DNA of 64,000 nucleotides. It comes from Aquabacterium lacunae. Its GTDB lineage: Bacteria > Pseudomonadota > Gammaproteobacteria > Burkholderiales > Burkholderiaceae_C. The stretch covers positions 124,001 through 188,000 of the forward strand of contig NZ_SIXI01000005.1 of the NCBI RefSeq assembly GCF_004310865.1, in the 5' to 3' direction. The notes under the pieces were generated by a model. That model saw only the letters and a list, made by a program, of their open reading frames with translations, had not been told where the DNA came from and did no database searches. Made by a program: the position numbers and the translations under genes. This document shows, piece by piece, positions 1-9,500 of this stretch; position 1 is the first letter of the stretch, and each line of letters opens with the position of its first letter.

Positions 1-458
1 CGCTGCAAGCCGGCGTGGACCTGACGGGCACCACGCTGAAGACGGCGCAAGACGCATCGGTCACGGCCGGTCGCGACCTCAGCCTGACCACGCTGCAAGC
101 GGGCGGCAAGGCTGCGCTGGTGGCCGGTGGCGCCTTGAGCGTGGGCAACGGCCAGACGGGCCAGAGCCTGTCGCTCCAGGGCGTGGGCCTGGTCAAGGGT
201 GACACCTTGTCCGCAGGCACGACGCTGGATGTGCAATCGACCGAAGGCAATGTGGCCCTGGGCCAGAGCACCAGCGTGGGCAACACCACGGTGGTGGCGT
301 CCAAGAACGTCACGTTCAACGCGGTCGAGTCCACCGCAGGCTCGGCTTCGCTGCAAGCCGGCGTGGACCTGACGGGCACCACGCTGAAGACGGCGCAAGA
401 CGTGTCGGTCACAGCAGGTCGCAACCTGAGCCTGACCACGCTGCAAGCAGGTGGCAAT
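1..458 (+). repeat. 348-bp-spaced direct repeat in the adhesin gene
   Basis: About 109 bp starting at position 1 recurs almost unchanged at position 349; the first ~50 bp are identical. The spacing of 348 bp is 116 codons, so the repeat keeps frame and encodes the LQAGVDLTGTTLKTAQD unit. More copies probably lie upstream of the window. Confidence 0.85.
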
Positions 459-1598
459 GCCTCGCTGGCGGCTGGGGCCGATCTGTCGATCGAGGGTCTG
501 CAGGTGGCGGGCCGGGTGGACGCCCAGGCCGGTGGTGACATGAACGGCAACACCTGGCAGGTGGGGCAGGGGCTGACCGCCAGCATGACCGATGGTCGAT
601 TCGGTACCTTGACCGCCGACGACGGTGACATCGTGCTCGAGGCCCGGCGTGACCTCACCCTGGGTGTGGTCCGTGTCAACGGTGCCGACAACGGTCTGCG
701 TGCCCGTGCGGGCCGCAACATCGCCGGCCAGGACATCCGTTCGGCTGGTTATGTGGACATGTTTGCTGGAGGTACCTTGTCGGTGGTCGAGCTGGAAGCC
801 CCGCGTGTGCGTCTGGAAAGCATCGGCGCCATGACCCTCGACGTGCTGCGTGCCGACCGAGCCGAGCTGCTCAGCGCCACGGAGCTGCTGCTCAAGCAGG
901 GTCGCATCGGCTCGGGCCTGTCGATGAGCTCGCCGCGCATGACAGCCACGGTTCAGCACACCCGTGATGATGCCCCGCTGGATTTCCGCATCGGCGGTTA
1001 CGGCAACAACCCGGTGATCGACCTGGCCACCATCACGCTGGACAGCGCCCAGCCCCTGCGGGTGCCCGAGTTCGACATCACCAACGGCACCTTCCGCTTC
1101 AACGTGCCCTCGTTCCGATTCGAGGGCATGAAGGTGGGTGAGGTGGTCAACGTGTACAGCCAGGGCCTGCGCACCCTCATCGACAACCTCACCCCGAGGT
1201 TGCCCATCGAAGGCATCGACCTGACCTTGTACGAGCCGACACGCCGCTTCATGCTGATGCAGCAACCCACGGGCATGTACACCACGGCTTACGCGGTGGC
1301 CGGTCGCGTGCTGCTGCCGGTGTTCATCGGCAACTACACCTTCGAGCGCGATCCGGTGAAGCTGAACGCCAGCGGTACCACGGTCATCACCGTCAACACC
1401 CTGTTGCCGACCTACCCGGCCGATCTGGGCTTCTCGAGGCAGGTTCAGCTGGCCGACAACCTGCGCGTGGACGATCGGTTTGATGTGGCCCTGGAGAAGG
1501 CCCTGAGCCAGCCCACGGCGGCCGGTCCAGCGGTGCAGACCGAAGAATCCGAAGAGGACGAGCCCCTGATCGAGGTGGTGAGCATGGCCAAGCCCTGA
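1..1598 (+). CDS. Filamentous-haemagglutinin-like adhesin, C-terminal part (5' end outside window)
   Basis: The reading frame is open to the left edge, so only the last ~530 residues are seen; the GTG at 15 is internal. The first ~200 residues are regular 20-25-residue beta-helix repeats rich in G, T, L and A (LTTLQAGG, AGRDLSLTTL, LTGTTLKTAQD), typical of secreted haemagglutinin/adhesin shafts. From about residue 310 the repeats give way to a non-repetitive C-terminal region, ending in an acidic tail (EESEEDEPLIEVV). Family knowledge: such proteins are usually large, cell-surface or two-partner-secreted. No TpsB partner gene is in the window. The subclass cannot be fixed without the N-terminal secretion domain. 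Confidence 0.75.
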   Translation, partial: LQAGVDLTGTTLKTAQDASVTAGRDLSLTTLQAGGKAALVAGGALSVGNGQTGQSLSLQGVGLVKGDTLSAGTTLDVQSTEGNVALGQSTSVGNTTVVASKNVTFNAVESTAGSASLQAGVDLTGTTLKTAQDVSVTAGRNLSLTTLQAGGNASLAAGADLSIEGLQVAGRVDAQAGGDMNGNTWQVGQGLTASMTDGRFGTLTADDGDIVLEARRDLTLGVVRVNGADNGLRARAGRNIAGQDIRSAGYVDMFAGGTLSVVELEAPRVRLESIGAMTLDVLRADRAELLSATELLLKQGRIGSGLSMSSPRMTATVQHTRDDAPLDFRIGGYGNNPVIDLATITLDSAQPLRVPEFDITNGTFRFNVPSFRFEGMKVGEVVNVYSQGLRTLIDNLTPRLPIEGIDLTLYEPTRRFMLMQQPTGMYTTAYAVAGRVLLPVFIGNYTFERDPVKLNASGTTVITVNTLLPTYPADLGFSRQVQLADNLRVDDRFDVALEKALSQPTAAGPAVQTEESEEDEPLIEVVSMAKP

Positions 1599-1661
1599 TC
1601 CTCCTGTGGACTCAAGGCCGGCTGGCAGAAAATGAATCTGCCTTGGCCTGCAGCCACCATC

Positions 1662-1703
1662 CAATGCGCCCGCTTGTCACCACAATCGGGCGCATTGTTT
1701 TGT
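1662..1703 (+). terminator. Rho-independent terminator after the adhesin gene
   Basis: Perfect 11-bp inverted repeat, CAATGCGCCCG at 1662-1672 and CGGGCGCATTG at 1687-1697, with a 14-nt loop and then TTTTGT. It lies 64 bp past the adhesin stop and only 29 bp before the next start codon. Confidence 0.85.
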
Positions 1704-1732
1704 GCACGCCAGGGTGGCGAGGAGGATCGGTC

Positions 1733-2929
1733 ATGCATCGAACGGCGTCGGAGCGTCTGGGCTGGCTGTTTGGGCTGGTGATGGCGGCTGGTTCTGCCCA
1801 AGCCCAGTCCAGCTACACCATGACCACCTTGAATGTGCCAAGCGGCCAATTGGGGGTCATGGCCACGGCCATGCAGGCCTCGGGCATGGTGGTGGGCTTT
1901 CAGCAGGTTCGCCAGGGCACGGTCTACGCGGCCCCCGGTGATTTCGGCACGCTTGTGGATTGCCCTTTCGGCTGCGCCGCCTACACCACGCAGGTGTTGT
2001 CCTGGGGGCCCGAGACAGCCGCCTCTGTTTCGCCACAGCTGGGCTCGACCTACTTCGCGCCGACACAGGTGAATGCGCGGGGCAGCCTGCTGGGCTTCAC
2101 AGTGTCGCGCGAAGTGCGCAAGCTGGATCTGAAGGTGCCTGTCACGCCACAGGCCCTCTTGCCCTCGAGCCTGGGTGTGGGCCGCGGCTTACCCAGCGTG
2201 CTGATCGACGGCAAGCGCACCACCATCGCTCCCTTCCAGGCGGGGGCCATCCTGCCCGACAACACCTTGCTCGGTGGTTCGACATTGGGTTACTACGACC
2301 CGCCGGATGGCCTGCCCGAGACCCTGTTGCCCGCCCTGAGGACGGTGGTGCCTGATGGCGTGTCAATCACCACCCGGCAGGCCCTGCCAGCGCCGTACAT
2401 CACAGGCCGATTCCTGCGTGCCAATGCGGTTGGTGACACAGTGGGCCAAGTGGCCACAGGGGCGCAGGCCCCGTGGCTGCCCGCGTTGTGGCAAGCCGGC
2501 CAGTTGCAGATCCTGGACGTGCCTGCAGGCTTCGAGCCGGTGGCTCTGAACGATGCGCGGCAGGTGCTGTTGCAAGCCCCGGCGCCGAATGGGCAGGCTG
2601 GGGTCTGGTTCAACGGCGGCTGGCAGCCCATCCAGTCGGCGGGCAGGAAGGTATATGCCACCGCCATGAACCAGCGTGGCACGGTCGTCGGTTGCACGCA
2701 GGCGCCAGCCACCATGCCGCGTCGAGCCGACAACTCCGCCTTCCTGTGGCGACAGGGCGTGCTGCAAGATCTCACCCAGGAGCTGGCATCCAAAGGCGTC
2801 AAGTTGCCCAGTGGCACCCGATTGGGCTGCCCTCTGGCCATCAATGATCAGGGCACCATCCTGGCCTACACCTACCGCACCCTCTGGCCCGATTCGGTGA
2901 CCTGGGTGCGGTTCAACGCCCGCCCTTGA
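1733..2929 (+). CDS. Secreted HAF-repeat protein of unknown function
   Basis: Start chosen at ATG 1733, with AGGAGG at 1720-1725 (7-nt spacing); the same frame is open further upstream but has no ribosome site there. The 398-residue product begins with a signal peptide (positive MHRTASER, hydrophobic core, AQA cleavage site near residue 24). The mature part has several loosely repeated segments of the type A-[ML]-N-x-x-G-x-[VI]-[VL]-G followed by an aromatic/W block and xLxDL, for example AMNQRGTVVGC with FLWRQGVLQDL, and AINDQGTILAY. This matches HAF-type extracellular repeats, predicted beta-propeller-like. It is convergent with the following hydrolase gene (6-bp gap). Function unknown. Confidence 0.7.
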   Translation: MHRTASERLGWLFGLVMAAGSAQAQSSYTMTTLNVPSGQLGVMATAMQASGMVVGFQQVRQGTVYAAPGDFGTLVDCPFGCAAYTTQVLSWGPETAASVSPQLGSTYFAPTQVNARGSLLGFTVSREVRKLDLKVPVTPQALLPSSLGVGRGLPSVLIDGKRTTIAPFQAGAILPDNTLLGGSTLGYYDPPDGLPETLLPALRTVVPDGVSITTRQALPAPYITGRFLRANAVGDTVGQVATGAQAPWLPALWQAGQLQILDVPAGFEPVALNDARQVLLQAPAPNGQAGVWFNGGWQPIQSAGRKVYATAMNQRGTVVGCTQAPATMPRRADNSAFLWRQGVLQDLTQELASKGVKLPSGTRLGCPLAINDQGTILAYTYRTLWPDSVTWVRFNARP

Positions 2930-2935
2930 AGCGCC

Positions 2936-3568
2936 TCAGCGCAGGTAAGGGTTGTACAGCCGCTCTTCGCCCAGGGTGCTTTCGGGGCCGTGGCCCGGCG
3001 TGAAGGTCACGTCGTCGCCCAGGGCGAACAGGCGGTGCTTGATGGCGTGGATCAGGTCGGCGTGGTTGCCGCCCGGGAAATCGGTGCGGCCGATGCTGCC
3101 GGCAAACAGCACGTCGCCGACGAAGGCATGCTTCAAGTCGGGCGAATAGAACACCACATGGCCGGGCGTGTGCCCCGGGCAGTGCAGCACCTGCAGGGTG
3201 TGCGCACCCAGTTGCACCGTGTCGCCCTGGTTCAGCCACTGCGTGGGCGTGAAGTGCTCGGCTTGCGGAAAACCGAACATCTGGCTTTGCTGCGGCAAGG
3301 CCTGGATCCAGTAGTCGTCACCCTGGCCCGGCCCGATGATGGGCACACCCTCGGTGCGCGCGATGGTGCCCGTGGCGCCGGCATGGTCGATGTGCGCATG
3401 GGTCAGCCAGATGGCCTTGAGCGTGAGCGCGCGCTGCTGCACGGCGGCCATCAGCATGGGGATGTCACCGCCCGGGTCGATCAGGGCGGCTTCGTTCGTG
3501 TCGCTGCACCACAGCAGCGAGCAGTTCTGTTCGAAGGCGGTGCAGGGGAGGGTGAGGCGGTGCAGCAT
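2936..3568 (-). CDS. MBL-fold metallo-hydrolase, glyoxalase II-like
   Basis: 210 residues, the length of small YcbL/GloB-type hydrolases. The binuclear metal signature is complete: HAHIDH at residues 57-62, then GHTPGH, GDVLF and GHGP toward the C-terminus. The family hydrolyses thioesters such as S-lactoylglutathione or related substrates in the cytoplasm; the exact substrate cannot be read from sequence. The start ATG (3568) has no recognisable Shine-Dalgarno sequence, and only 15 bp of apparent host DNA separate it from the left terminus of the transposon at 3584. Its native promoter has therefore probably been displaced. Confidence 0.85.
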   Translation of the reverse strand: MLHRLTLPCTAFEQNCSLLWCSDTNEAALIDPGGDIPMLMAAVQQRALTLKAIWLTHAHIDHAGATGTIARTEGVPIIGPGQGDDYWIQALPQQSQMFGFPQAEHFTPTQWLNQGDTVQLGAHTLQVLHCPGHTPGHVVFYSPDLKHAFVGDVLFAGSIGRTDFPGGNHADLIHAIKHRLFALGDDVTFTPGHGPESTLGEERLYNPYLR

Positions 3569-3583
3569 GGGTCAAGGGGTTCG

Positions 3584-3670
3584 TGATAACAAAGTCTCAA
3601 AATTCTCAGCAAAGTTTCAAAAATGCTGCCTGTCGCAGCATTCACGTGTGATGACAAAGTATTAAAAGGC
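3584..3670 (+). repeat. Left transposon end with three TnsB-site-like repeats
   Basis: Three copies in the same orientation: TGATAACAAAGTCTCAAAA at 3584, GCAAAGTTTCAAAAA at 3609-3623, and the weaker GACAAAGTATTAAAAGGC at 3653-3670. They match the copies at the right end in inverted orientation. Confidence 0.8.
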
Positions 3671-3860
3671 TTTGATTCGTATGGAATTTTGGCAGGGTAG
3701 CACTGCATTGAGGTCAACGCAGGGTGCGACGTAACGATCTGGGAACGACTGATCTCCGGCACATGCACTTGGTGCCCGGCATGCTTCTCGCGCACCGACA
3801 TACCACGGAGTGGTTGCCGTCGTAAGTCGGTCTCCAGCGGCCAAATGAAAATCTACTGAT

Positions 3861-5984
3861 TCACGAGTTGAAATGCTCCTCCACGGCCCGCAATAGGCTG
3901 GAGACTCCTTTTCCTTCGGCGTATACGATCGGTCGGCCGTTTCGATGCGCCCGGATGAACTCGGTGGCCGCATGCTTGGCTGCAGCCCAGACAACAACGA
4001 ACAGATCGCTATTGGTCGCAAGGTTCCGGAGTTGGGCGGAGCCAACCAAATCGGAGTTGCACTGCACATCAACGTCGCCTTCGATGGCTTGTATGGCAGC
4101 CTTGGCTTGGCGACTAGCACTCTCTACGAGTGAGTAGATTGCGATCGTTTTTCCCCGCATGCGCGAAGCAAGTCGATTGTCGCTCGCGCTTTGCGTTGCG
4201 GGGGGCGCGCTGACTACAAAACCAAACTCTTCGCATAGGGCATGAACCGCAGCCTGCTGAAGACCGCTCAACCGCGCATGAATTGAAATAAGCCTAGCCA
4301 GTACGGAGTGAACTAGGCGCTCTCTAGCGGTCGCGTCGGGAGTCGGCGCGCGCATAAAGATCTCGACCATCTCCAGCGCCCAATAGACCATCCTCACCCC
4401 GAAGCCCTCCCCTGCGATCTCGTCGACGTCAGCCGTAAGTTCTCGGTATTGACTTGCACTGGCTCCAACAGTCAGCAACGCATCAACGAGGATCAAGCTT
4501 GAATCGAAGACTTCATTTCCCCGAGAGCTTCCTAGAGCAAGCAATGTCAGTATGCTGGAGTAAACCGGCGTCATGACCGGGTTGGGGAAAAGCGGGTCTC
4601 GCCGCAGCGCTGCAACCAGGTAGGGAAGTGCTTGGGCTGTACGCTCCGCAGCCAGTGGATTGCTCTGCGCTGCATTTAGCGCACCGAGGAATGCGACTGT
4701 TGATGTGGGGTCGGTAGCGTCTCCTGCGATCTGCCATTCCTCAGCACCCAAGCGTGCGAGGGCAAGGGCATTCGTGAACGTCGGGTCAGAAGCTTGGGCG
4801 AGCCACATTGGCCAGGAGGTAGGCACGCTGGCGCAACTCGCCTCGTGTTCCAGCCCTCGTAAGGCCGAACGGAAAGGTTCCGCTCGTGCGAGTTCTGCTC
4901 GCTGTTGGTCATTGAGGCGAGCCATGGCCTCAAGGGCCGCAGCCATGACGTCGACGCTTTCTGTCGTTTCAACGGCGAGCAGACGGTCACGCGCATCTTC
5001 GACTGCGCCCGGGGTGGGTCCGCTCACGCGACTGCCGGTTGCTGCTAGGCGCGATGTAAGCCAGCCGAGTTGATCGGACCGCAAGACCACTGAGTCGATG
5101 AGGTCTGTGCGATTGAGCGAGGTGAGTGCCTCAAGACCAGCGAGCCGCCATCCACCAGTTCGAAGAGATACAGGAAGAGGTGCCTTCAGAAGAGGTGCGG
5201 CAAATGACCGTACCTCTTCCGCGTAGAGTTTCTCAACTGCGGTTTGATCGCCAGCGTCGAAGGATGGCGCCAAGCGGGCCTGGTAGAGGGCCTCAAGCAA
5301 GAACACAGTGGTCGCAGGTGTTCGCCTTGCCAGTGTCAGGTTCGCGAATCCGGGTAGATTGACTATTTCGTTCCACTCTTCGAAGGCAGCAAGCAACTGA
5401 ACCTGCAGTGATCGAAGATTCAACGCGTCGAGCCGTAGTTCGTTGCGAAGTTGTTCAAGGACTGCCGATGCCGCATCCCTGCGGCCGACATTGAGACAAT
5501 CTTGGAAGCGGGCAAGTAACCAACTCGTCGGCTCTGGCGCGGTGCGCGTTCGGGACGGTGCTCTAAGGAGCGTGTCACGTGCACGAACGATCGCTCGTAG
5601 TGCCATCTCACGTCCGGCGTCGTCGGCCGGTAATTTGATCTCAGCAGTGATTGCTGGCCCCGATCCAGCGAGCAATGCGTTGAGGTCATCCCCTGCTGAT
5701 TTGGTGGACGGCAGGCCGTCGAATGATGTCAGCGTGGGGCCAGCGAAGGCGCGCAGGACAGGACTCAGGCGTCGCCAGTCCGCTGGAGACGCAATTGCTA
5801 GTACGAGAAGTTCTCCATCTGCCTTCAATTCTGGAATGAGCGCGCCAGGAAAACTAGCGCTGTCCACTGTATCGAACAACTGTTTGCAAAGTACGTCGGT
5901 CCCAGTGGGAAATGCAAAAGCCTCCGCACGCGTTCGCAGTCGCGACGCGATGCTTCGCGCAGTCTCCTGGTCGACTGTGATCAT
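3861..5984 (-). CDS. dpdD: Dpd restriction protein, DpdD candidate
   Basis: Start taken at ATG 5984, which overlaps the dpdK stop as ATGA; an upstream in-frame codon at 6002 would overlap dpdK more. The ~707-residue product is mostly helical with no classical enzyme motif visible. The last ~110 residues look like a Rossmann-type sensor domain: GKTIAIYSL, then LFVVVWAAAKHAATEFI and GRPIVYAEGKG. It is the last gene of the dpdE-K block and the closest to the left transposon end. Assignment as DpdD rests on its place and on the other dpd genes being accounted for. Family knowledge: DpdD takes part in the restriction phenotype, mechanism unknown. Confidence 0.6.
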   Translation of the reverse strand: MITVDQETARSIASRLRTRAEAFAFPTGTDVLCKQLFDTVDSASFPGALIPELKADGELLVLAIASPADWRRLSPVLRAFAGPTLTSFDGLPSTKSAGDDLNALLAGSGPAITAEIKLPADDAGREMALRAIVRARDTLLRAPSRTRTAPEPTSWLLARFQDCLNVGRRDAASAVLEQLRNELRLDALNLRSLQVQLLAAFEEWNEIVNLPGFANLTLARRTPATTVFLLEALYQARLAPSFDAGDQTAVEKLYAEEVRSFAAPLLKAPLPVSLRTGGWRLAGLEALTSLNRTDLIDSVVLRSDQLGWLTSRLAATGSRVSGPTPGAVEDARDRLLAVETTESVDVMAAALEAMARLNDQQRAELARAEPFRSALRGLEHEASCASVPTSWPMWLAQASDPTFTNALALARLGAEEWQIAGDATDPTSTVAFLGALNAAQSNPLAAERTAQALPYLVAALRRDPLFPNPVMTPVYSSILTLLALGSSRGNEVFDSSLILVDALLTVGASASQYRELTADVDEIAGEGFGVRMVYWALEMVEIFMRAPTPDATARERLVHSVLARLISIHARLSGLQQAAVHALCEEFGFVVSAPPATQSASDNRLASRMRGKTIAIYSLVESASRQAKAAIQAIEGDVDVQCNSDLVGSAQLRNLATNSDLFVVVWAAAKHAATEFIRAHRNGRPIVYAEGKGVSSLLRAVEEHFNS

Positions 5985-6514
5985 TTGAGCCGACCTTCCC
6001 ACTGAAACTCAAGTTGCTCTGCTTGCTCGGCAATCGCGGCTGGATCAGTTCTCAGGACCAGATGTTCGCCGTTGACCGAAATGCCACTCAGAGTCAGGTT
6101 CATTGATCCGCTAAGGAAATAGTCGTCTCCCAATAGGCCTTTCGCATGGAAGTCCTTTTCGACGATCCATCTCAGCTGATCGCCAAACCTCTCCTTGAGT
6201 GCCTGAAGGCGCGCGACAAAGTAGCCGTTGTGAACATGATCCCGGATTACCAGCCTTATATGGGTGCCTCGGGCGAGCAGTGCACCGAGTACCTGCGATA
6301 GCTTGATCGGCCCGGCAGGCCAATCCGGTTCGATCGCGGCAAAGCGTCGTCCGGCATTGTCGAGCACCTCGACATCTGAGATCCAGGCGAAGCAAAGCCA
6401 GAGTTTGCGGCTTGGGCTGATCAACTCCGCTGCGAATAAAGTTTGAAAAAGATCGCGGACACCGCGTGTTTGAGCCGGTCCATGTAGGTCGCGAGAGGGG
6501 TAGGGGTATGGCAT
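5981..6514 (-). CDS. dpdK: Phospholipase D-fold protein DpdK
   Basis: 177 residues with a single HKD-type motif: H123, K125 and D130 within FHAKGLLGDD, followed by SGSMNLT, the usual GxxN tail of PLD-fold nucleases. One motif per chain implies that two subunits form the active site, as in Nuc/BfiI-type nucleases. The ATG overlaps the dpdJ stop by one base (TGATG), and its own stop overlaps the dpdD start. Inference: a candidate DNA-cleaving subunit of the dpd restriction module; a phospholipid substrate is unlikely in this context. Confidence 0.75.
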   Translation of the reverse strand: MPYPYPSRDLHGPAQTRGVRDLFQTLFAAELISPSRKLWLCFAWISDVEVLDNAGRRFAAIEPDWPAGPIKLSQVLGALLARGTHIRLVIRDHVHNGYFVARLQALKERFGDQLRWIVEKDFHAKGLLGDDYFLSGSMNLTLSGISVNGEHLVLRTDPAAIAEQAEQLEFQWEGRLK

Positions 6515-9500
6515 CAGGAGTGCTCGCGCAATAGTAGGTCGACAAGAATGCGGCCCTCAGCGCGCTCTATCCGTTCGACGACGGGGAAGAACTGCAGAAC
6601 ACCGACATCTACTGGCGTTACCCCAAGCAAGACAAGCGCTTCGCGGAGAGCTCTCGTTTGCCCTGCGCTCGCACTCACTCGACAGGCACCATCCTCTGCG
6701 AGTGCGGAATAGAGCCTCGTACTCCAGTCACTTGCCGAAAGGTCGACGATCTGTACGGTCCGTCGCAGAAGCAACTGTCTAACAACTGCAGGATCGGTGG
6801 TGCGACCTGAGCGATACGGGTTGTAGGACCGAAGGCTCGATAGACGTACTTCGTTCTCGCGAGGCCACAGCATGCTTAAGACTGCGGCAAACACAGAAAC
6901 GCTCGCAGCCGCTGCGCCGGGCAGATTGGCTACGAGGTAAGTCCGCACGCGACTACGCCACGCACTTGAATGACTTACAGCGTAGGCAAACTCGCGCAGC
7001 CCTACGGCCATACCAAGGCGATGTTCCAGGCTGTCCCAGTACTCGATTAGCTCTGTTAGTAGAGCGTCAAGGTCAGGGCCTGCTCCTGGCCTGACCAAGC
7101 GGTTGTTCAATGCCACTACGAGGGCGTGGCTCAGGTCAACGCCTCCATGCTGAGTCAGCGCTTGGGACAGTTCGCGCCATGTAGCTGAGGATGCAGAATG
7201 CGATTCCGTGCCACGCAGCCGGTTTATGCCTTCTCGTATGACGGCATTGTCTCGGGCAAGAGCCAGGACTCGTCGTAGACCAACGTCTACCAGTTCCAAG
7301 TCTGTCGGGGCGAGTGCAGCTCCGACCGCATCGAAGAATGAGTTTGGTTCCGCAGTAAAACGTTCTGCAAACGACTGCAATGCGCCCGCACCGCCAAGCG
7401 TGGTCTCCGTAATCCAGACAGATGTAGGTCCACCGTCCTGTGACTCCTGGATATCGACCAAGAGGTTATCCATGGTCGCTTCCCTTGGCGCCGCAGCAAT
7501 ACACGCTTGCAGCATTGCTTCCCCCAAGGTTTCTACGATCAATCGACGGAGCCAGCGATCAAAAGCGACCAGATCTGGCTCTAGCATCTCCCGAGCGATG
7601 GCTCGAAGTCGTTCACGAACTTCCGTGCGCGCAATCTGAGATGCGAGTATCTGCTGAAGCCGTCCGGCGGATCTCGCCCTTCGAGGTGCGCCTCGTAGGA
7701 CTTCATCGTCGTCCTCTTCGGACCCGTCCTGATCCTCGTCGAAATCGTCTGGGACCTGAATCGGCACAGCGTTGAAGTATTCGCTCATCACCTCATCGAA
7801 CGCGCTGGCAATTCGTTCATCCGCAAGAAGATCATCCACTACTTCTGCGACGTCGTTCGCTGAAGTTATCTGCGCGGCGATCAGTGCGCACAGCAACTGG
7901 AATAGCCAGTCCCTTTGGAAGACATTGATATCAACAGGCAAGCAGTCGTCATCTCGAAAGCGTTCGCGCAGGTAGGAAAGTTTCGAAGTGCCGAAGAGCT
8001 TTGGGCTGAGTGATTTGGCCGTGATCTGCTCCGCCGATGGCAGGGTTAGATCTAGACGGAGACCGTCCACCTCGAGCTCGAAACCGATCGCGGCTGGTCG
8101 ATTGTCGTCGCTGCGGAAGTGCAGTGTGACGGGGAACTCGTCCTTGAGTGTGCGGACATTCGCATACGCTGTCGGCGCGAAGCGACGGACTGCTACGCTT
8201 GAGCGGAACCGGTGAAGGTAGAAATCGACTTTTGAGACGAACGGACGCCATGGCGAACGAGGCGCAACAGGAACGCTCACCGGGTCGCCCCTAGAGGCGA
8301 TGTCAGTTCGCCAACTCAGTTGTGCATTGCTGCTAGGCAGAACTTCGGTGCCAGCCACTTTCTCCAGGCGAACAGTCCATGGCCGAAAGACGAGTAGAGG
8401 GCCATCATTGGTGTTGTCGTTGAAGGTGGCTGTGAATTCGCCGACGAACTCATGCTCCTCTGCATATTCGCTGATCCGACGCTCCTGGACAGGCTGTGCT
8501 GGATCGACAGGCACCCAGTGCGACAACCCGCCGCGCTCGAAAGCGAACCTTCTCGTCACTCGACCCGGCACGAGTTGGCGAATTGCTTGGAGAACCGGCA
8601 TAGCGTCCGTTCTCCAATCGTGATTCACCGTCGCGGGCGGTACCAAAACCCGTACCTCTGGCAGGCTGAGGTCGCTAAACAGATTGCGTGGCACAAAGTC
8701 CGGGAGCGGGTGATATGGCACATGCAAGTCCAGCAATGCGCCGCCAGACGGAAAAGCCAGTTGCCATCGACGGAACAGTCGCCTAACGAGGGTAGGCGCA
8801 ACTTCAAGCAGGATCGAACGGGGCGCCTCCCAGAGTAGCCCTTGGGCGGCGTCCTCGTCGACTCGAAGAGCGCCCATCAGGTGTGTCTGAAGACTTGCGA
8901 TTACCGTCTCGTCTCCTTGAATCAGTCGAGCGAGTTTGGCTTTTATGCGCTGTACGACGGCGGAGACTTGCGTTGAGGGTTGGTCTATGGGCCGACTGAG
9001 GAAGTCCCATGCCCACGCCTTCTCATATCCTGCTGTCTCTGCTGCGAGCCAGTCGAAGAATGCGAAAGTGGCCTGCATCTTCAGAACATATGGGTTTCCA
9101 ATTGGCAGGAACTGCGGCTCAAGTTGTGGATCGAACAGACTTTCGTAAGATTCATAAGTTGCGCGATCACGGCCATAGTCGGATAAGACCGTTACGGTGA
9201 GTGGACGCATGGCACGATCACGGCCCGCGCGTCCCTTCCGCTGTAGAAAGGACGCCATCCCGCGTGGCGCCTTGTGCTGTATGACGGCACCCACTTGCGG
9301 ATCATTGAAACCAACTTCCAACGCGGCGGTGGCGACAATGATGTTCGCATGCGGGGTGACGCCAGCATCTTGGGATGTAGTGCGGCCGATGACCAACCGC
9401 TCACCAAGCGTGTGACCGACGTCTTCGCACATTCGCCACCGCTGCCCCTCCAAATCGCGGGCCCGATCGTCAGCACCCGCAGCGCGAAGTGAGGCCAGCG

